Shown piece after piece: positions 11,822 through 24,665 of a DNA stretch of 64,000 nt. The stretch is taken from NCBI GenBank assembly GCA_009760855.2, contig WPIO01000012.1, positions 2,886,001 through 2,950,000 on the forward strand. Direction: 5' to 3'. Position 1 is the stretch's first letter; each line of letters opens with the position of its first letter. The notes below the pieces were generated by a model, which was not told the DNA's origin, did not search any database, and was given only the letters and a program-made list of their open reading frames with translations. The position numbers were made by a program, and so were the translations under genes. Source of the stretch: Cristatella mucedo (lineage: Eukaryota > Bryozoa > Phylactolaemata > Cristatellidae).

Positions 11822-13149
11822 CTACGTCTCCCGAAATACCAAGACAAGAGCGCTATCTTGACAAAATAGATTTATCTGACACTCAAATACGGTTCATGCA
11901 ATTTTTTTCACTGTTGACTAGGATCTTTTAGCAATAGCCGAAATTGACGGGTTAAGACCAATTTCTCGGTTGATTGTAGGTATTTATCTAAGCATGTTTA
12001 TCGCTAGCACAAGGCCATTGTGCCAAAGCGAAGAACCTTCAATTAACTTGGAACCTGCTGGCTGGCTGAATCTATAGTTGCAATGCCATGCTACTCTTGA
12101 GAGACGTGACTTAATTGATTCCCAGATTGGCAGTGCGAGTAATCGAGTAAGAGTAGCTTGTGGAGTGTTTTCAATAATTCAATAATAAGATCTTACTATG
12201 GTGACACTAATTAGATTTCAAATACTGTGTTCTTAGGCCGGAAAAACCACTTCACGGAGCACGCCTAATAGGTTTTTGCTAGAACAAAGACCGAAATAAA
12301 TTGAGCCATTTTTCCATCGCCACGGTACTCTGTGATTGCATGTTTTTATTAATCGTCACAATTTCACCGTAGCTAATGAGATACTGACCAGGGATAAAGA
12401 ATTGTTGAGCTCCGGCAGTTTTAGGGCACAGCCAAGCAACCAGAGCCATATAAGCAGATGATGCAACATGAGATTTGATAGAAAATAATTCAGATAGATT
12501 GGTAGGAGCCGGAGAACGATGGGACCTAAAATAAAGGGATTGAGCTTGGAACTCGATACCTTCATTGATTGCGATATTCTATTTAAACGATTGAGAATAG
12601 CTGTCAGTCTGGCAGACAAGGCACTGGCGTGGTTCACATCGTACTTGTCTGATCATGTTCAATCAGTCTCGCGTGGTGATCAAGTCGCATAAACCAGACC
12701 AACCACCTGTTGAGTTAAACAAGCGTCCGTTCTCGATACCTTGCTGTCCTCCATTTACACCGAGCCTCTAGGTAAGGTGATTCGGATCCGTGGGACCGGC
12801 TGTTACGTCTATGCTGACTACGCTCAGCTGAATTTGTCGTTTGCTGCAGCGACTAATAAACTGAATGCTCTCCTTTCAGACATTCGATCCTGGACGTAGG
12901 CAAGTTTCCTAAGACTAAATATGGATAGAACTGAACAGCTACTCCTTGGACATCTCAAGTGTGCGGCTGAACTAGGAGATTTGGTTCTTCTAGTAGGTGA
13001 TGTTACTGTGCGACCATCACCTTGTGCTCGAAATTTATATGTGCACTTTGAAAAACCGTTAAAATTTTGAACTTTCGTTACGAAGACTTCCTCCACGGTA
13101 AGCCAATGCATCCGATTCCTGTCTAAGATTAGGGACTTCTACCACAGTA

Positions 13150-13320
13150 GCTAAAAAAAAATTCTAGCTGCTTAAACAGCCTCTTTTGTATAGCGACAGA
13201 AGAGCCTTGACGGCTATCACCACCGCTTGCAGTGGCGATAAAGGATCGCCCACCACAGGAATCGAACCCACAACTTCGGGACCGAGGTCATGAAAGCAAC
13301 CGCCTTACCTAGTGTGCCAG
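13150..13320 (-). mobile_element. SINE2 (tRNA-derived)
   Basis: Read on the minus strand: a tRNA-like head with A box (TGGCACACTAGG) and B box (GGTTCGATTCC), then the family body GGCGATCCTTTATCGCCACT, TGATAGCCGTCAAGGCTCTT and AAGAGGCTGTTTAA. It matches the copy at 37330-37503 closely. It is inserted in LINE-B and ends in a T-rich run on the minus strand. Confidence 0.8.
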
Positions 13321-13569
13321 CTGAAAAGCGTACTAGCTCCGTGATTCTATCCAGCCTGGACTTCTGTAATTCCATTTTGGCTGGGCCACCGACAAAAGCC
13401 ATTCAGCCTCCGAAGCTGTGCATGAATTTGGCTGTAAGGTTAGTTGATAAATCCCAGAGGTTCAGTTATGTGTTTCTTTTGCTGAGGAAGCTTCGACGAC
13501 TTCGGATTGGTTTATCAATGGACACAGGTCAAGTTCTTACAATTAGACACATGGCTTTCCACGGCTTGG

Positions 13570-13732
13570 CTGCTGGTTTGGCCCAGCAGTTAAAGCGCTC
13601 ACCCTTAAAGACCAAGGTCAAGGTGAATGTACCTGATGACTGAGGTCGTGGGCTTGAGCATCGTGGCATATATGAAGCGCCTGGATAGAGCTTGAGCACT
13701 CTTAGGGCGCTATATGCAATGCATGAATTATA
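13570..13732 (+). mobile_element. SINE1 (tRNA-derived)
   Basis: The head GCTGGTTTGGCCCAGCAGTT is followed by the internal promoter region (GTCGTGGGCTTGAGC in place of the B box) and the 3' tail (AGCGCCTGGATAGAGCTTGA, ACTCTTAGGGCGCTATA). It is inserted into LINE-B after CACGGCTTGGCT, where the 41-kb copy runs on without a break. A minus-strand fragment of the same family lies at about 13749-13802. Confidence 0.85.
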
Positions 13733-13815
13733 TATATATATTGCTGTGCTTGAGATTGAGTGCTTCACATATGCCACTGGTTTCGAGCCTATGACCTCGG
13801 CCATATTTTATTAAA

Positions 13816-13985
<170 letters not shown>

Positions 13986-14265
13986 ATTCAGGTCAGGGAT
14001 GACAATAAATTAGCTGTTCTATTCCTACGCTTAAAGACCATTGGCGACAAAGTCTTTTTATCTGTAGGTCCTAGACGTTAGAATTCACTTCTGCAATTCT
14101 TCCACAATGACATATACTCTCCTGATGCCGAGCATGACACGTCTTTTTTAGCTGTCCTGAGCTGCTACTTCCATGCCACTCACCTCCTTGACCCCTCTCC
14201 GAACTCAGCTATTCTTCTTACTCTCTCTTTGTTGCGCGAGATGAAGTCTGTTGGCTACCCTATGT

Positions 14266-14589
14266 TATATTCCAGTGGCTCGAGCGGTGGCAGTTCTAGT
14301 GGAGTCTCACGAAGACACGGCACGGACGTGAGTAATAAACGAGACTCAATCTTTATTTCTCTAAACGCGTACATATATGAAAACTCGATGAATCACAGCC
14401 GCTACGTCAGGAAATATATCGTCTGTGTGCCAGACGCTTCGCTGCGTCAATGGCTCAACTATTGGCCACAGGTGAGAAATAGGCTTCGCTGTGTTAATGG
14501 CATAACTATTGGCCGCAGGTGAGGCATGCATTAGTGGCCGGGTGTTTGCGCTAATTACAACAGCAGAAGCAGCAAGCGCGCGAAACACA
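14266..14589 (-). mobile_element. Solo-LTR-like element, copy 2
   Basis: A 324-bp element flanked by the perfect 5-bp direct repeat TATGT (14261-14265 and 14590-14594). It is homologous to copies 1 and 3 and has no coding capacity. On its minus strand it starts TGTGTTTCGC and carries AATAAA (complement of 14352-14357). A 5-bp duplication and a polyadenylation signal without terminal inverted repeats fit a solo LTR. It is inserted in LINE-B. Confidence 0.75.
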
Positions 14590-14930
14590 TATGTGTATCA
14601 AAAGCTGCTTCGGCTTTGAGAATGCTACAGAAAACTCTCCTGCGTTACACCCACTCGATCTTTGCTGCGAGGTACTTAAGGGAATACAAACAGAAATACC
14701 TGCATACATTGCAGCAGTTGCAACACTAGCACGCACATGTTTGTTACAGAATTTGGTGGGTCTTTGTGATTCGTCCTTCGTGTGCTTGTACCTGGTTATG
14801 CTATGCCTGCTGCTTGCGGATGTTGCTATCAAACATTTGGTAATGCTTTACATGCAGCATCTGTAGAGTGCTTAGACAGAGATTCGGCTCTCTGAGGGCG
14901 CGCTATGCAAATGTATTCTTATTATTAACG

Positions 14931-15639
14931 TGCACGACAGATACACCTAGCTGCTGATCATTTGTGCACCAATTCTACGCGTCTCAATGCATATACGCAA
15001 AGACCTATTAGGATCGTGTATAGAAGTAAAGACTTATTTCACCATTGCATTGACCAGCTGGCTGCTGCGTTCTAATCTAAGCGATCTCAAATTTTTGCAA
15101 CGTTACATAAGTAAAAGTACATAGACTTGCTTTGGAGCTGTTATGCTCATATAGTGAATAGTGTTATGAAGCTGCAATGGAGCTGTTATACTCACATAGT
15201 TCATATGCTCAGCGGTTTATCAAGTGCATTATCATTATTATTTTTATTATTAGCTGTTATGCTCATGTAGTGAAAAGTCATTTTGGAAGAGTGCAGCCAG
15301 ATTCCATGTAGTTAATACAGGAGATGTGTGCAGGCTGAGCCAATCTAGAAGGGTACGCTATATTAATTTCTGAGTGACACCAGGTTAACACTTCTTGCTC
15401 CAGTTTCTTTCGCACGAACGGCGATATAAAGACTGGGCGATAATCGTCCACGTTTTGCTATTCCACTTTTGATTTCTTAAAAAGTAGCATATCAATAGCT
15501 TCTTCTAGAGATATATTAAAGATCTGAAAGTAAGCAAACATTTACTAAAAAAGCTACAAGCTGTTTGTTCCTCAAATAATTGCTCTTTCTGTCGGGACTC
15601 TCCTTTGTGCGCCTATGCCTGCTGAAAGTTTACACTCTA
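14931..15639. other. Intergenic DNA with a LINE tail fragment
   Basis: The motif GAGCTGTTATGCTCATATAG (15136) recurs in variant form at 15180 and 15255. Between the last two lies a LINE 3' tail (GTTTATCAAGTGCATTATCA, about 15214-15250), so the repeats look like its target duplication plus an earlier copy. Nothing else is recognised. Confidence 0.5.
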
Positions 15640-17195
15640 TATTAATAATAATACATTTGTGTAGCACCCTCAGAGAACTGAATCTTTTTCTAGGCACATA
15701 GCAGATGCCGTAATAATAATAGCGTATTTTGGATAGCACCCAAATCTCTATCGATGCCCTTCACAACTCGCTTCGAGATAATCAATACTAAAGAGTTAAT
15801 TATAATAAACAAGGTGCCATGCACGGACGAGCATTCAAAACCGCACAGTTATACAGATTGGAAAACCATGCGAATGGACGCAGAAAGGCACTCAGTGATG
15901 TTGTTTAGTAGAATGCCTCGTTTGTAACATGCACGGAATCAGACTAAGGAGTGCAAAGCACGTAAAAACAAACATTATTCTGTGGGGTATATGGAAAGCT
16001 GAGCTGAACTTATTGATTAAAGCGAATTGCAGTGGTCTTCACGCGTAACAAAACATGCGAGAAATAGTTTGGCTGTCATTATGTTGCCTAAAAGGTCCCG
16101 ATTTTTGTATGTTACTTAACTGAAAGCAGGATAGCTTAACCATGGAGAAAAAAATGTTCATCAGATGACAAGTTGCTTAGGAATAGCACGTCATTGCAGA
16201 TTACGAGCAGACTTCACTGTAGCGACACCAGATGAACCTATCATGAGATTGAGGTTATCCAACTTCATCTGACACTAAGCTTATCCGTTTCGCAAATAAG
16301 CTTCAGGATGTTAGCGGCCATCCAAGCGCGAATTCCGTCAGTGGACTGAAAGGGCTCGGACGCTGAGCGAGGATTAGACGGGCTAAATAGGATAAGTAGA
16401 GCTGAGTGTCATCCATTCTGAAACGACAGTAACAACTGCGTTTGGCAATGAAGTTGGCCAGAAGGAGAGTATAGACATTGAAAAGGAGAAGGTCTAAGGC
16501 CGAACCCTGAGATATCTCGCCATTTAAGGGCTAGCCGAGCGACCGACGGCTATGTACACTCTGACGTCGCTCACTGAGGTCCGACCACACCCAGTTTGCC
16601 AATCTGCCAGCGATGCCTAGGCATGGCGATAGGCACTCCGAAAGGTTCTCGTGGTCAAACGCCGGCATTGTTTCGGAATTTCATTTTAAATTTGAAGTGG
16701 AGCAGCTTCTTTTGTCCTTATCCGGGAATACTTTGTAGGGCCCGCAATAATTGCGAAACGCCAGTCGATGGACTGTCCGTCCTGATTATGGCTGTGCTTT
16801 TTCAAGCTTAAGCTTTTTATTCCTATCTAGTTTGGCAGCGGCAGTAAACCATTGGCTATACGGTAGATGGCGGACTCTGCGCTAATTCAGAGGAGCAAAC
16901 CTGTTTAGAACATCGGCGAGTCACGCAATCCGCCAATCCGAAGGTAAGGGCAGGTCTGTTAGAGAGTATAGCATACAAATGACATGTAAATGGCGCCGAA
17001 GATATTTTTCACGCGAGCAGCTTCAATATCAAGGCTCTTGATGTTTCTTGATTTGCAGACGACTCATAAAAAAAATTTACATAACGATAGATTCACATAT
17101 TGGCAGACGTTGGCAATTTGGCAATTTTAGGAGTTGACAGCATGCAACGACGGAAGAATATTTGATTGCGAGCGTGGCCTTAGGATCAAGCAGGG
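15640..17195 (-). mobile_element. Decayed CR1-like LINE
   Basis: Minus-strand translation in shifting frames gives LINE palm segments: SECLSPCLGIAG (near 16640), GRLANWVWSDLSERRQSV (about 16560-16610), ISQGSALDLLL for the PQGS block and DDTQLYLSYLA for the YADD block (about 16390-16420). The left end shows two tail-like stretches (15640-15720 and 15720-15800) with the CTCAGAGAACTGAATC hairpin half. No intact frame is left. Confidence 0.65.
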
Positions 17196-18779
17196 CTATT
17201 AACTAAAGCTGCAAAAGAAAATTAATCAGCCAAAGGGCAAATTTTGGCACATACGTGGTGTCAGTTTGGTTGTCGGAGTCACTGTTTAAATCGATCACCC
17301 GGAAGAAGGAAAATTGAAGAATGATCGCAGGAAACCCAGCAGCTGATGAGCTGACCCTGCTTGGTGATTGATACACGCTAGCGCCATGCAATCGACGCGT
17401 GAGTGACGACGTGGAAGCATTCCACGAGCAGTCCAGTCGTCAACACGCGTATCGAGCAGCGGCGAACGCTCGCGGTGGTGCATTGTGTTACTGGGGACAC
17501 CACCGTCAGAGTGCCGTGAACCCTCAAAGACGCCTCTCAAAGGATGCCGGGAGAGGTTAATAAAAGACTCGTCAGCCGTTTTGATTCGCTAATCATCAGT
17601 CATGCTGATAACGGATGTCATGCTGTCTTTCAAGACGAGCGATGCTTGCACGCATTAAATGACCGGATAGCTCACTGTCGGTCGCCATCTCGTAATTTCT
17701 TAATGAGCGAGTACTGCAACAACAGCCGCGTCACGTATGAAGCTTATTCTAAGGCTTCTAGAGGCCGAGCTACGTGCTTCCTACGTGTTCCCGTTTTCTT
17801 TGGGCGACTTGCCATAAGCAAGCGCACCAATGCATGTGCCCTGACCATCTGTGGTCTTGGAATGCTCTTTGAAATTACTTTACGATAGAGAGATCAAATC
17901 TATTTTCAGTTAATATGCTTTCTTTCTAACCTGTGTGAAATTCGTAGCTTGAGACTCAGATTAAGGATGTATAGCTGCTCTATCATTAGCAACTGATTTA
18001 ATGGAACACGGGCAAAAATAATTAAAATCAATGGCGCTAAAAACATAGCACTCAATGTCAGAGACTTCTTCTACCTTTTACCTTCAGAAGCCTTAACTTT
18101 CGATGCATAGTTTTTTCTTTTTCTTTCACAGTTTTTGCCCAACAACAGTTTATACATTTTACGTCTAGTCGAGAACCTTAGCACTGTCTGTTGACGCCGG
18201 AAAACCTGAGGAATTGTAATAGCTTCAACGCCGCTTCTTTTCAAATAGCTTGAACCATTAGAATATGTTTTTTCACGTTTATAGACATCCAGCAAATCAC
18301 TAGTCAAAAGATTCCGCTATTTACTATCATTAACTTGAAGAAATCTGTAATTGGCGCTATTGGTCGCCCAGAGAAATGAATAGACTGAAAGACTGAGAGT
18401 GGATTCGCGAATGCGAATGCAAATGAAGCTCCGTCTAACGTCGAGATGAACAATGTGGCTGTCATTGTGGCCTCGTCGATGAAGAAGTTGTATAAAGTAT
18501 ATGCCTTCATTCTGTGCAGCTTTGCAGTCACTCGTTCCCACGCAGAGACCGAGCAGAGGATACTGACTGTCACTTGGTCTCACTCATTACTTCTATCTTT
18601 CTTGGTCCAAGAGGCTCCACGGTCAATGTGCCCGTCGAAGCTACATGAGACGGTTGCAATGTATATAGATGGCTTTTGAGGCATCTGTGAGCTTCCAAAC
18701 ATCGCCATCTGAGTCGCAAAGATATCTATAAGTCGCGGCCCACTTCTTAGAACCAAGGTGGCTCACAGCTCAGCTGGAT
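17196..18779. other. Intergenic DNA, unrecognised frames only
   Basis: Frames at 17544-17888 (plus) and 18304-18583 (minus) are the longest, but neither shows a domain, splice context or similarity I can name. They are not called as genes. Confidence 0.35.
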
Positions 18780-19275
18780 ACGGACGGAATGTTTCTGTCA
18801 ATCTGTATTACTGCAATTCCCTGCATTTCGGAATCCTGGGCTGTACCCTTGGTCTTGCGCAGCTGGTGCAAACTCAGCAGCTCGTCTGATGTGTCGTCAA
18901 AAAAATAGCTTCTACATCACACGCCACTTCTGTATAAGCTTCGCTGGCTCACTAGTAATCATCGAATCGACTTCAAGATCCTCTCTTCTACTTACAGGTC
19001 GCTTCAACTCGCTTGCACCAGCCTGCCTATCTGACCTCGTCGCTCCTCTAGTCACGTGCTCTATCTCCATCCGCTCCTCTGCTTCTCTAGTCATCTCGAC
19101 GTCACTCACAATGAATTGAAACCCTTCGCTGATCAAACCTCCAGTTCGTACGCATCGAAAGTCGGTTATTCACTTGCGGCTTTTGTCACCGCGTCAGCTG
19201 ATTCGGACACATTTGATTCTCAGTTAAAGACGCATCTATTCCGCTCAGCTTTCACCACTGCGGCCTAGAGGACTT
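18780..19275 (+). mobile_element. LINE-C C-terminal fragment
   Basis: Broken plus-strand frames read NHRIDFKILSSTYRSL (about 18957-19005), CLSDLVAPLVTCSISIRSSA (19020-19080) and SDTFDSQLKTHLFRSAFTTA (19205-19265), which align with the C-terminal part of the LINE ORF2 at 8.9-11.4 kb. There are frameshifts between the segments. Confidence 0.75.
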
Positions 19276-19512
19276 GTCTTTTTTTGCGGCTCGCTTTGAA
19301 TGCTGGTTACGTGTTTGCGCGATGCAATGCATATTCTTCATTCGTAGTCCTACTAACCGCCGACCCCATGCATCACATTGCGTTCTTGCATGCCTCTGTA
19401 AATGTGATACTATTTATCATTAACTCGTGCTTATCGCTTCTCCTCGTTCCCAGTGCTATTCAGATTAATTGGAATCCAAATCTAAAAAACTTTGCCGGTA
19501 ATAATATAATAT

Positions 19513-20975
19513 AATAATAATAATAATGCCCTTGATAAAGCCCCCTCAGAGAACTCAATCTCTTTCTAGGCGCTTCGCATTTGCTGCAAATGGAAGCGCG
19601 ATTGAATGGTGAGTAATATCATGCTTGATAAACATGAATAGCATGGTTAGTTAGGGGTGACATGTACAGGGTCAGCATCATGCAAATGTGGTTAGTGGCA
19701 GCATGCACAGTGTCCGCACGAAAAAGCACATGAAGGACGGATCACAGGGACCCACTAAATGCTGTCCTAAATAGGTGTGATTTTAAATTCTTTTTAAATG
19801 TGGTCAAGTCAGGGATGCTCTGACGCAAGTCGAGAGAGAGTTCCAGGCTTTGGGAGCATACTAACTAAAATTACGGTCTCCGAAGGATTTGGGGTTTGAG
19901 ATTTGAGGTTTGCTGGAGCGAAAGATTGAAGTGACCTAAAATTGAGCGACAAAACCTTGAAGTCTATCCCTTGCTTGACAGGTAGCCACTGCAGGTCGGC
20001 GAGAGATGGTGTGATGTGGCAACTGCGACGCTCATGGCAGATAAGCCTAGCTGCGTGGTTTTGCACCAGCTGCAATCGCCCGATCGCACATGCCGGTAGG
20101 CCATGAAGCAGTGAGTTGCAGAAGTCAAGACGGGATGTCATAAATCCATGGACCAACTTAGACGTGGTATCCTTATCTAAACAAGCCCGAATTTTAGTAA
20201 TGTTATGTAGCTGAAAGTAGGCAGATTTGACTGTGGAGCTGATATGGTCGTCTAACGTGAGGTCACTTTGGAATATGACACCTAGATTTCGACCTGATTC
20301 AACTGGAGATACGCTGGCAGAGCCAACTTTGAGCGTCAGCCTTTCCAATCTCTGAGTCACACTGGGTTTGCCCATAACTAGTAAGTTAGTTTTATAGTCG
20401 TTTAGTTTTAGAAAATTTGCTGCCATCCATGTGCAGATGTCATCAATGCTTGCAGCAAGTGAGTTGAGAGAATTCGAGGTGCTCGAAGGCTGGGAGGGAT
20501 CAAAGCAAAAGTACAACTGAGTGTCGTCTGCATTGAAGTGAAAGCCTAGATTGTGCTTGGCAATCACATCAGCAAGAGGGAGAGTATAAACCGTGAAAAG
20601 AACCGGACCTAGCACGGAGCCCTGAGGTACCCAATATTTCAGAGGTACCTCAGATAGTCTTTTTCCATTCCCATCAGTACTCTGGAGTCTCCCACTGAGA
20701 TATGATCTGAACCATTGCGGAGCAGTGCCAGTGATGCCCAGGCGAGATGAGAGGCGCTCTAGAAGGACTTTGGGATCGATAGTATCAAAAGCTACCGAAA
20801 GATCGAGCAAAACAAGCAGAGACACTCTACCTATATCTGCATTCCTAACTAGGTCGTTGTACACCCTAAGCAATGCTGACTCTGTGGAGTGATTAGCTCT
20901 AAAGCCAGACTGGAACTTACTAGCAAGGCTTGAAGTTTCAAGATATGAGTTCAGCTCGTCCGCCACGACCCGTTT
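19513..20975 (-). mobile_element. LINE-A (CR1-like), long 5'-truncated copy
   Basis: A 385-codon minus-strand frame (19809-20966) covers the reverse transcriptase: QSGFRANHSTESALLRVYND, VLLDLSVAFDTIDPKVLLER, PQGSVLGPVLFTVYTLPL, FHFNADDTQLY and NFLKLNDYKTNLLVMGKPSV. The catalytic YADD is changed to NADD, so this copy could not be active even where the frame is open. The 3' UTR, hairpin and (ATT)n tail follow to 19513. The ORF2 endonuclease and any ORF1 are missing. It is the best preserved RT of the window along with 42118-43450. Confidence 0.92.
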
Positions 20976-22067
20976 GGTCTCTTTGCCCTGCTCGCAGTCA
21001 CGTGTCCACTCATTTGTGGGCCTTTTGCTAGTTATTACTCTCTGCTGCAGGGGCGCAAATTAACTCCTTGCACGTCAAGCCGTTCGATTGCCTCTACCAC
21101 TATGCAGTATCGAATTCGCTGCTGCTCCGATCTTTTTTACTGGGACTGACAGATCCACAGTGTCTCCAAATTATCGATTAATATTCCATCAGTACTGCTG
21201 CAAAATTAATTATTGAATCTTCACCAATAAATTACTTCGCGTGCAAAGAGAGGTTTTGGATCCTTACTGCAGACGAAACAGCTGAACTGATGGCCTCGAT
21301 CGTTCGTCGGACTGCGCCCGAGCTTGTGCGTAGGGGCCGTTAGAGGGTTTCGCCTAACTATAAGAAAATAGTTGATTGCTCAATTAATAGGCATAGCAAG
21401 CTGCCTTCTGGAATATCCCTCGAACCCTATTGCTATCTGTTGGGGTCATGCTGCTCCTTCGACTGGTTCGCGCTCTTTAATCAAACCTCGAGCCTCACCC
21501 GTTAGCTTTATAATTTATTCACCATCCTCGGCGAATGATGTCACCCGCCGGACTAGTTACAAGATTATGAGAAATGCATGAGCTTTTAATTAGCATGCAA
21601 CTTGGGCATCAAGGATCAGCATTGTGTTGCACAACAATGCTACACCTATTTTTTTCCAGGACTTCTTAGACATAACATTGGTCGTCCTCAACACATCGCT
21701 AATAGCACGTCACTAGGTTACCACATGCCACAGAAACCACAGGTGGCAGCAGCCACCTGCACATTGGGCGAGCGAAAGCACGCGTCAACTCGGGAAGCAC
21801 CTGATTTGGTGCTACAGGGGTGCTTTTGCAAGCTACGATACTGCCCACTGAGCGATAACCGTCGTTTCATGCGCGTATCAATTGGGTATTTTGAATTGTG
21901 TTAGACCTTTTGGCTCGTCGAAGCTGTCCGGAGGTTTCTCACTAGACTAGCAAATCCAATAGATGTGCTCTGCTTCTAGAAATGGCTTCTTTAAAGCTAG
22001 GGTGAGCCTGCCTTCGTTGCTAGTATCTTCAAAATTTTACGGTAGCGATGAAGTCCTACATTATATG
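20976..22067. other. Intergenic DNA, nothing recognised
   Basis: Unique-looking sequence. Small frames (21372-21581, 21602-21904) have no motif. Confidence 0.4.
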
Positions 22068-22128
22068 TGAAGCACCTGAATAGAGATCACGTTCTCTTAG
22101 GGAGCTATACAAATGACTTGTGTTATTA
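22068..22128 (+). mobile_element. SINE1/LINE 3' tail fragment
   Basis: Only the 3' hairpin remains (GAAGCACCTGAATAGAGATC, GTTCTCTTAGGGAGCTATAC), followed by GTTATTATA. Confidence 0.7.
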
Positions 22129-23759
22129 TATTCAGGGGGTTCCTGTATGCTGCCATCGTGATCAAAGCAGAATTTTCCGACGCGAGCCAATCGCAAATGG
22201 TTGCATTACATAATTGCAAGCGATTTATTTCAGTTGCGGCTTACCGGGAGCCGGATGCTTATTCTAACCTGTTTGTTAGGTTTGATCACCGAAAATACAA
22301 AGCTGTGTAGTGTGTGATTGGCTAGACAATTTTGCATTTGGTTGAGTCATTAGTTATGGTGACGATATCAATATTTTCTTGTGTAACTTGAGGGGGAACC
22401 TAGACAGATGGTCCTGGACTTGTATGGAATCAGTAAAACTATCTAGGTGATTGCCTAACACTCACGAGTAAGATCATGCAAAGAACTCTACTAGCAAAGC
22501 TCCGGCTTGTCAGCCATTTGTCACCTTACTTAAGGCGATGAACCTGCCTGCTCTTACTCCTAAAGGTTACAGCTGTTCTCCTCCTTACAAAAATTGTGGC
22601 TGAACCCACGCAAAGGACGTTTTGGCACCATGTCAAAGGGAACAATCTACTATTGTCCATTCACGCTGCCCCGTGCACGGACTAGGTTTTATTTTTCTTC
22701 CATGCTCAATTGAATAATTGACGTGGGCTGGTTTTTGCGATTTCCTCCTGGATCTTTTACAAAAATCGCATTTAAAATGCCAGAGTCAATGTAAAAAATG
22801 ACATAGGTATGCATCGACTATGAGGGCAAAGGGCTTACAAATTGCTAAAAAATGTCGTGTGAAGCCCGCTTCGGACAGCTTGCGTGCTATAGTCTCACGT
22901 CGTTTCTGTGAAGGCCCCTTGAGCAATGGGTCACTAGCGTGGTGGAACGCTGAAGAGGGCGAATACAGATGTCGAGTGCTTGTTTAGTAGCGTGTTTCAC
23001 ATCGCATACAATGCCAAGAAATACTCGATGTGAGCAAAGAACAGTTTTGCACATTAAGCTCAGCTTATGGTGCATGACTGTGGCAACGATCAGAAGATCC
23101 GCATAGCCTCAGAGTATAAATGCGTAAATGACAAGTGACGACCTAGACGAGAGAACAAGGTGGGAAATATAAAACGGAATAATCAAACTAGAGTCACTGT
23201 CTACTGAGTGGCTGATTGAAGCTCTTAAATTATCAATTTTATCTGGCTTGAACATCACCGACAAGACCGACGCACAACAATCGCTGTCTACCATACCTAT
23301 TTTTAGCAGTTGTCTTTTGAATCCTTATTACATCACCATATTAAGATGAAAAAGATTAAAAGATCATATTTTACAAATAAAATAGTTTTTATATACTGAG
23401 AAATACGAAATTTATGTAGTGCTGTTCTCAATTCTTAGACTAATTTAATATCATTATACTCTAGCTCCTTAAGATAACCGAATACCTTGATGTGGACTTA
23501 ATATGGCCTTGAAAAGAAAGCGTCTAATTAGTTAGTTGAATAATGCGAAGTTTGAGCACACGTAAGCAGGCCTATAATAATTCAATTTGATGACAAAAAT
23601 GCTGTTAGGTACTGGTGGTTTCGTGTAGCATTTTTAAATCTCAAGTCCGGAGATATTGTGAAGTCAGTCTATAGCGATTTTCAGGCGTAGAGAGCCAACT
23701 AGCTGAAGACGTTGTCTCAAAATGGTTAGAGGTTTTTATAGGCTCAGCTAGGTGACTTG
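22129..23759. other. Intergenic DNA, nothing recognised
   Basis: AT-rich, with only short frames (22113-22310, 22887-23075, 23109-23294). None shows a family motif or splice context. Confidence 0.4.
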
Positions 23760-23761
23760 AG

Positions 23762-24665
23762 TTAGAAGAGCTGGTCCTGATCCTGGTGCGATGCGCAGCC
23801 TGATTGTGGAGTATTTCCGATTAATGTTGCCCGAGAAGGAGAATGGACAGACCTAAAAGCGAGCGACAGAAGCCTGAATTCCATACGACACGTCAACCTC
23901 GGAGACATCAGAAGAATAGAGCGGACAACGAGTATATTGAAAAGAAGCGGACGAGCACACGCTTGACTGCCACTGGCTGCGCACTGACGTTGCAAGTGAG
24001 CGGCCGCGTCGTAGAGGACGTACAAACGTCGTACCAAGCGTCGTACTCTACGTCGTAGAGGACAAAAAGTGGGTGCCAATAAGCATTCGTTATCGTCATG
24101 AGGCACGAGTGCTGCCGAGCATATGAGGTGCAGCTGTCGCTCGCCTCGCAAATAACTCTGATAGATTGACTAGGGTATCCTAGTCAAAACTTTTTTCGCA
24201 ATGGCACGTAGATTAAATCCGGGTCTTGGCATAGAGTTGGGGTGCTCGCTCGTCACGACCCAGCATGTGGTAGGTTCGAGTCCTGCAGTAGGCGATCCTT
24301 TATTGTCCTCGGAAAGCGCTGGTGACGTTGACTGGTAAGGATATTCTGAGGCTAAAAGAAACGAGGCTGTGGAATCAGCTAAACTGGAACTTTAACTATA
24401 AACTGTCGGAGAAAAGTGATATGATGTAATGCAACAGTTAGATACTGACGACAGACGAGTCTGGCTGCAGAGTTTTGCACCAACTGTGAGTGTCTAATTC
24501 CTCAGACAGGAAAAGATACGCGAAAGCACTAAGTCACTTTCGTGTAGATGGGATGTCACAAATTGAATGACCATCCTTTTGGAATTAACCTTTTCTAAGC
24601 AAGCCAGACATTTTGCATGGTTGCGTTGCTGAAAGTTAACAGACTTGACCGCGAAGAGGTGCTAA
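23762..24665 (-). mobile_element. Decayed LINE-A-like copy
   Basis: The minus strand reads MEFRLLSLAFRSVHSPSRA (about 23825-23882), equal to the [18 protein letters not shown] segment of LINE-A, and further right QLTVGAKLCSQTRLSS and a VTSHL segment (24440-24560). SINE2 is inserted at 24230-24400, and about 23885-23955 is extra sequence not found in other copies. Confidence 0.65.
24230..24400 (+). mobile_element. SINE2, diverged copy
   Basis: B box GGTTCGAGTCC (24281-24291), then GGCGATCCTTTATTGTCC and AACGAGGCTGTGGAATCAGC match the SINE2 body. The A box is poorly kept. Confidence 0.7.

Noticed and set aside
13569-13732. True tRNA gene
   Set aside because: Head and B box are tRNA-like, but there is no cloverleaf or acceptor-stem closure, and a LINE-type tail follows; it is a SINE. 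The same applies to the other A/B-box hits.
18304-18583. Two overlapping minus-strand frames with hydrophobic stretches
   Set aside because: I looked for a GPCR TM6-TM7 pattern (NPxxY) and found none; the frames have no other recognisable motif.
23990-24062. Short CGTCGTAGAGGAC inverted/direct repeat cluster
   Set aside because: Only short GTCGTA-type words recur; no consistent unit or transposon ends could be defined.
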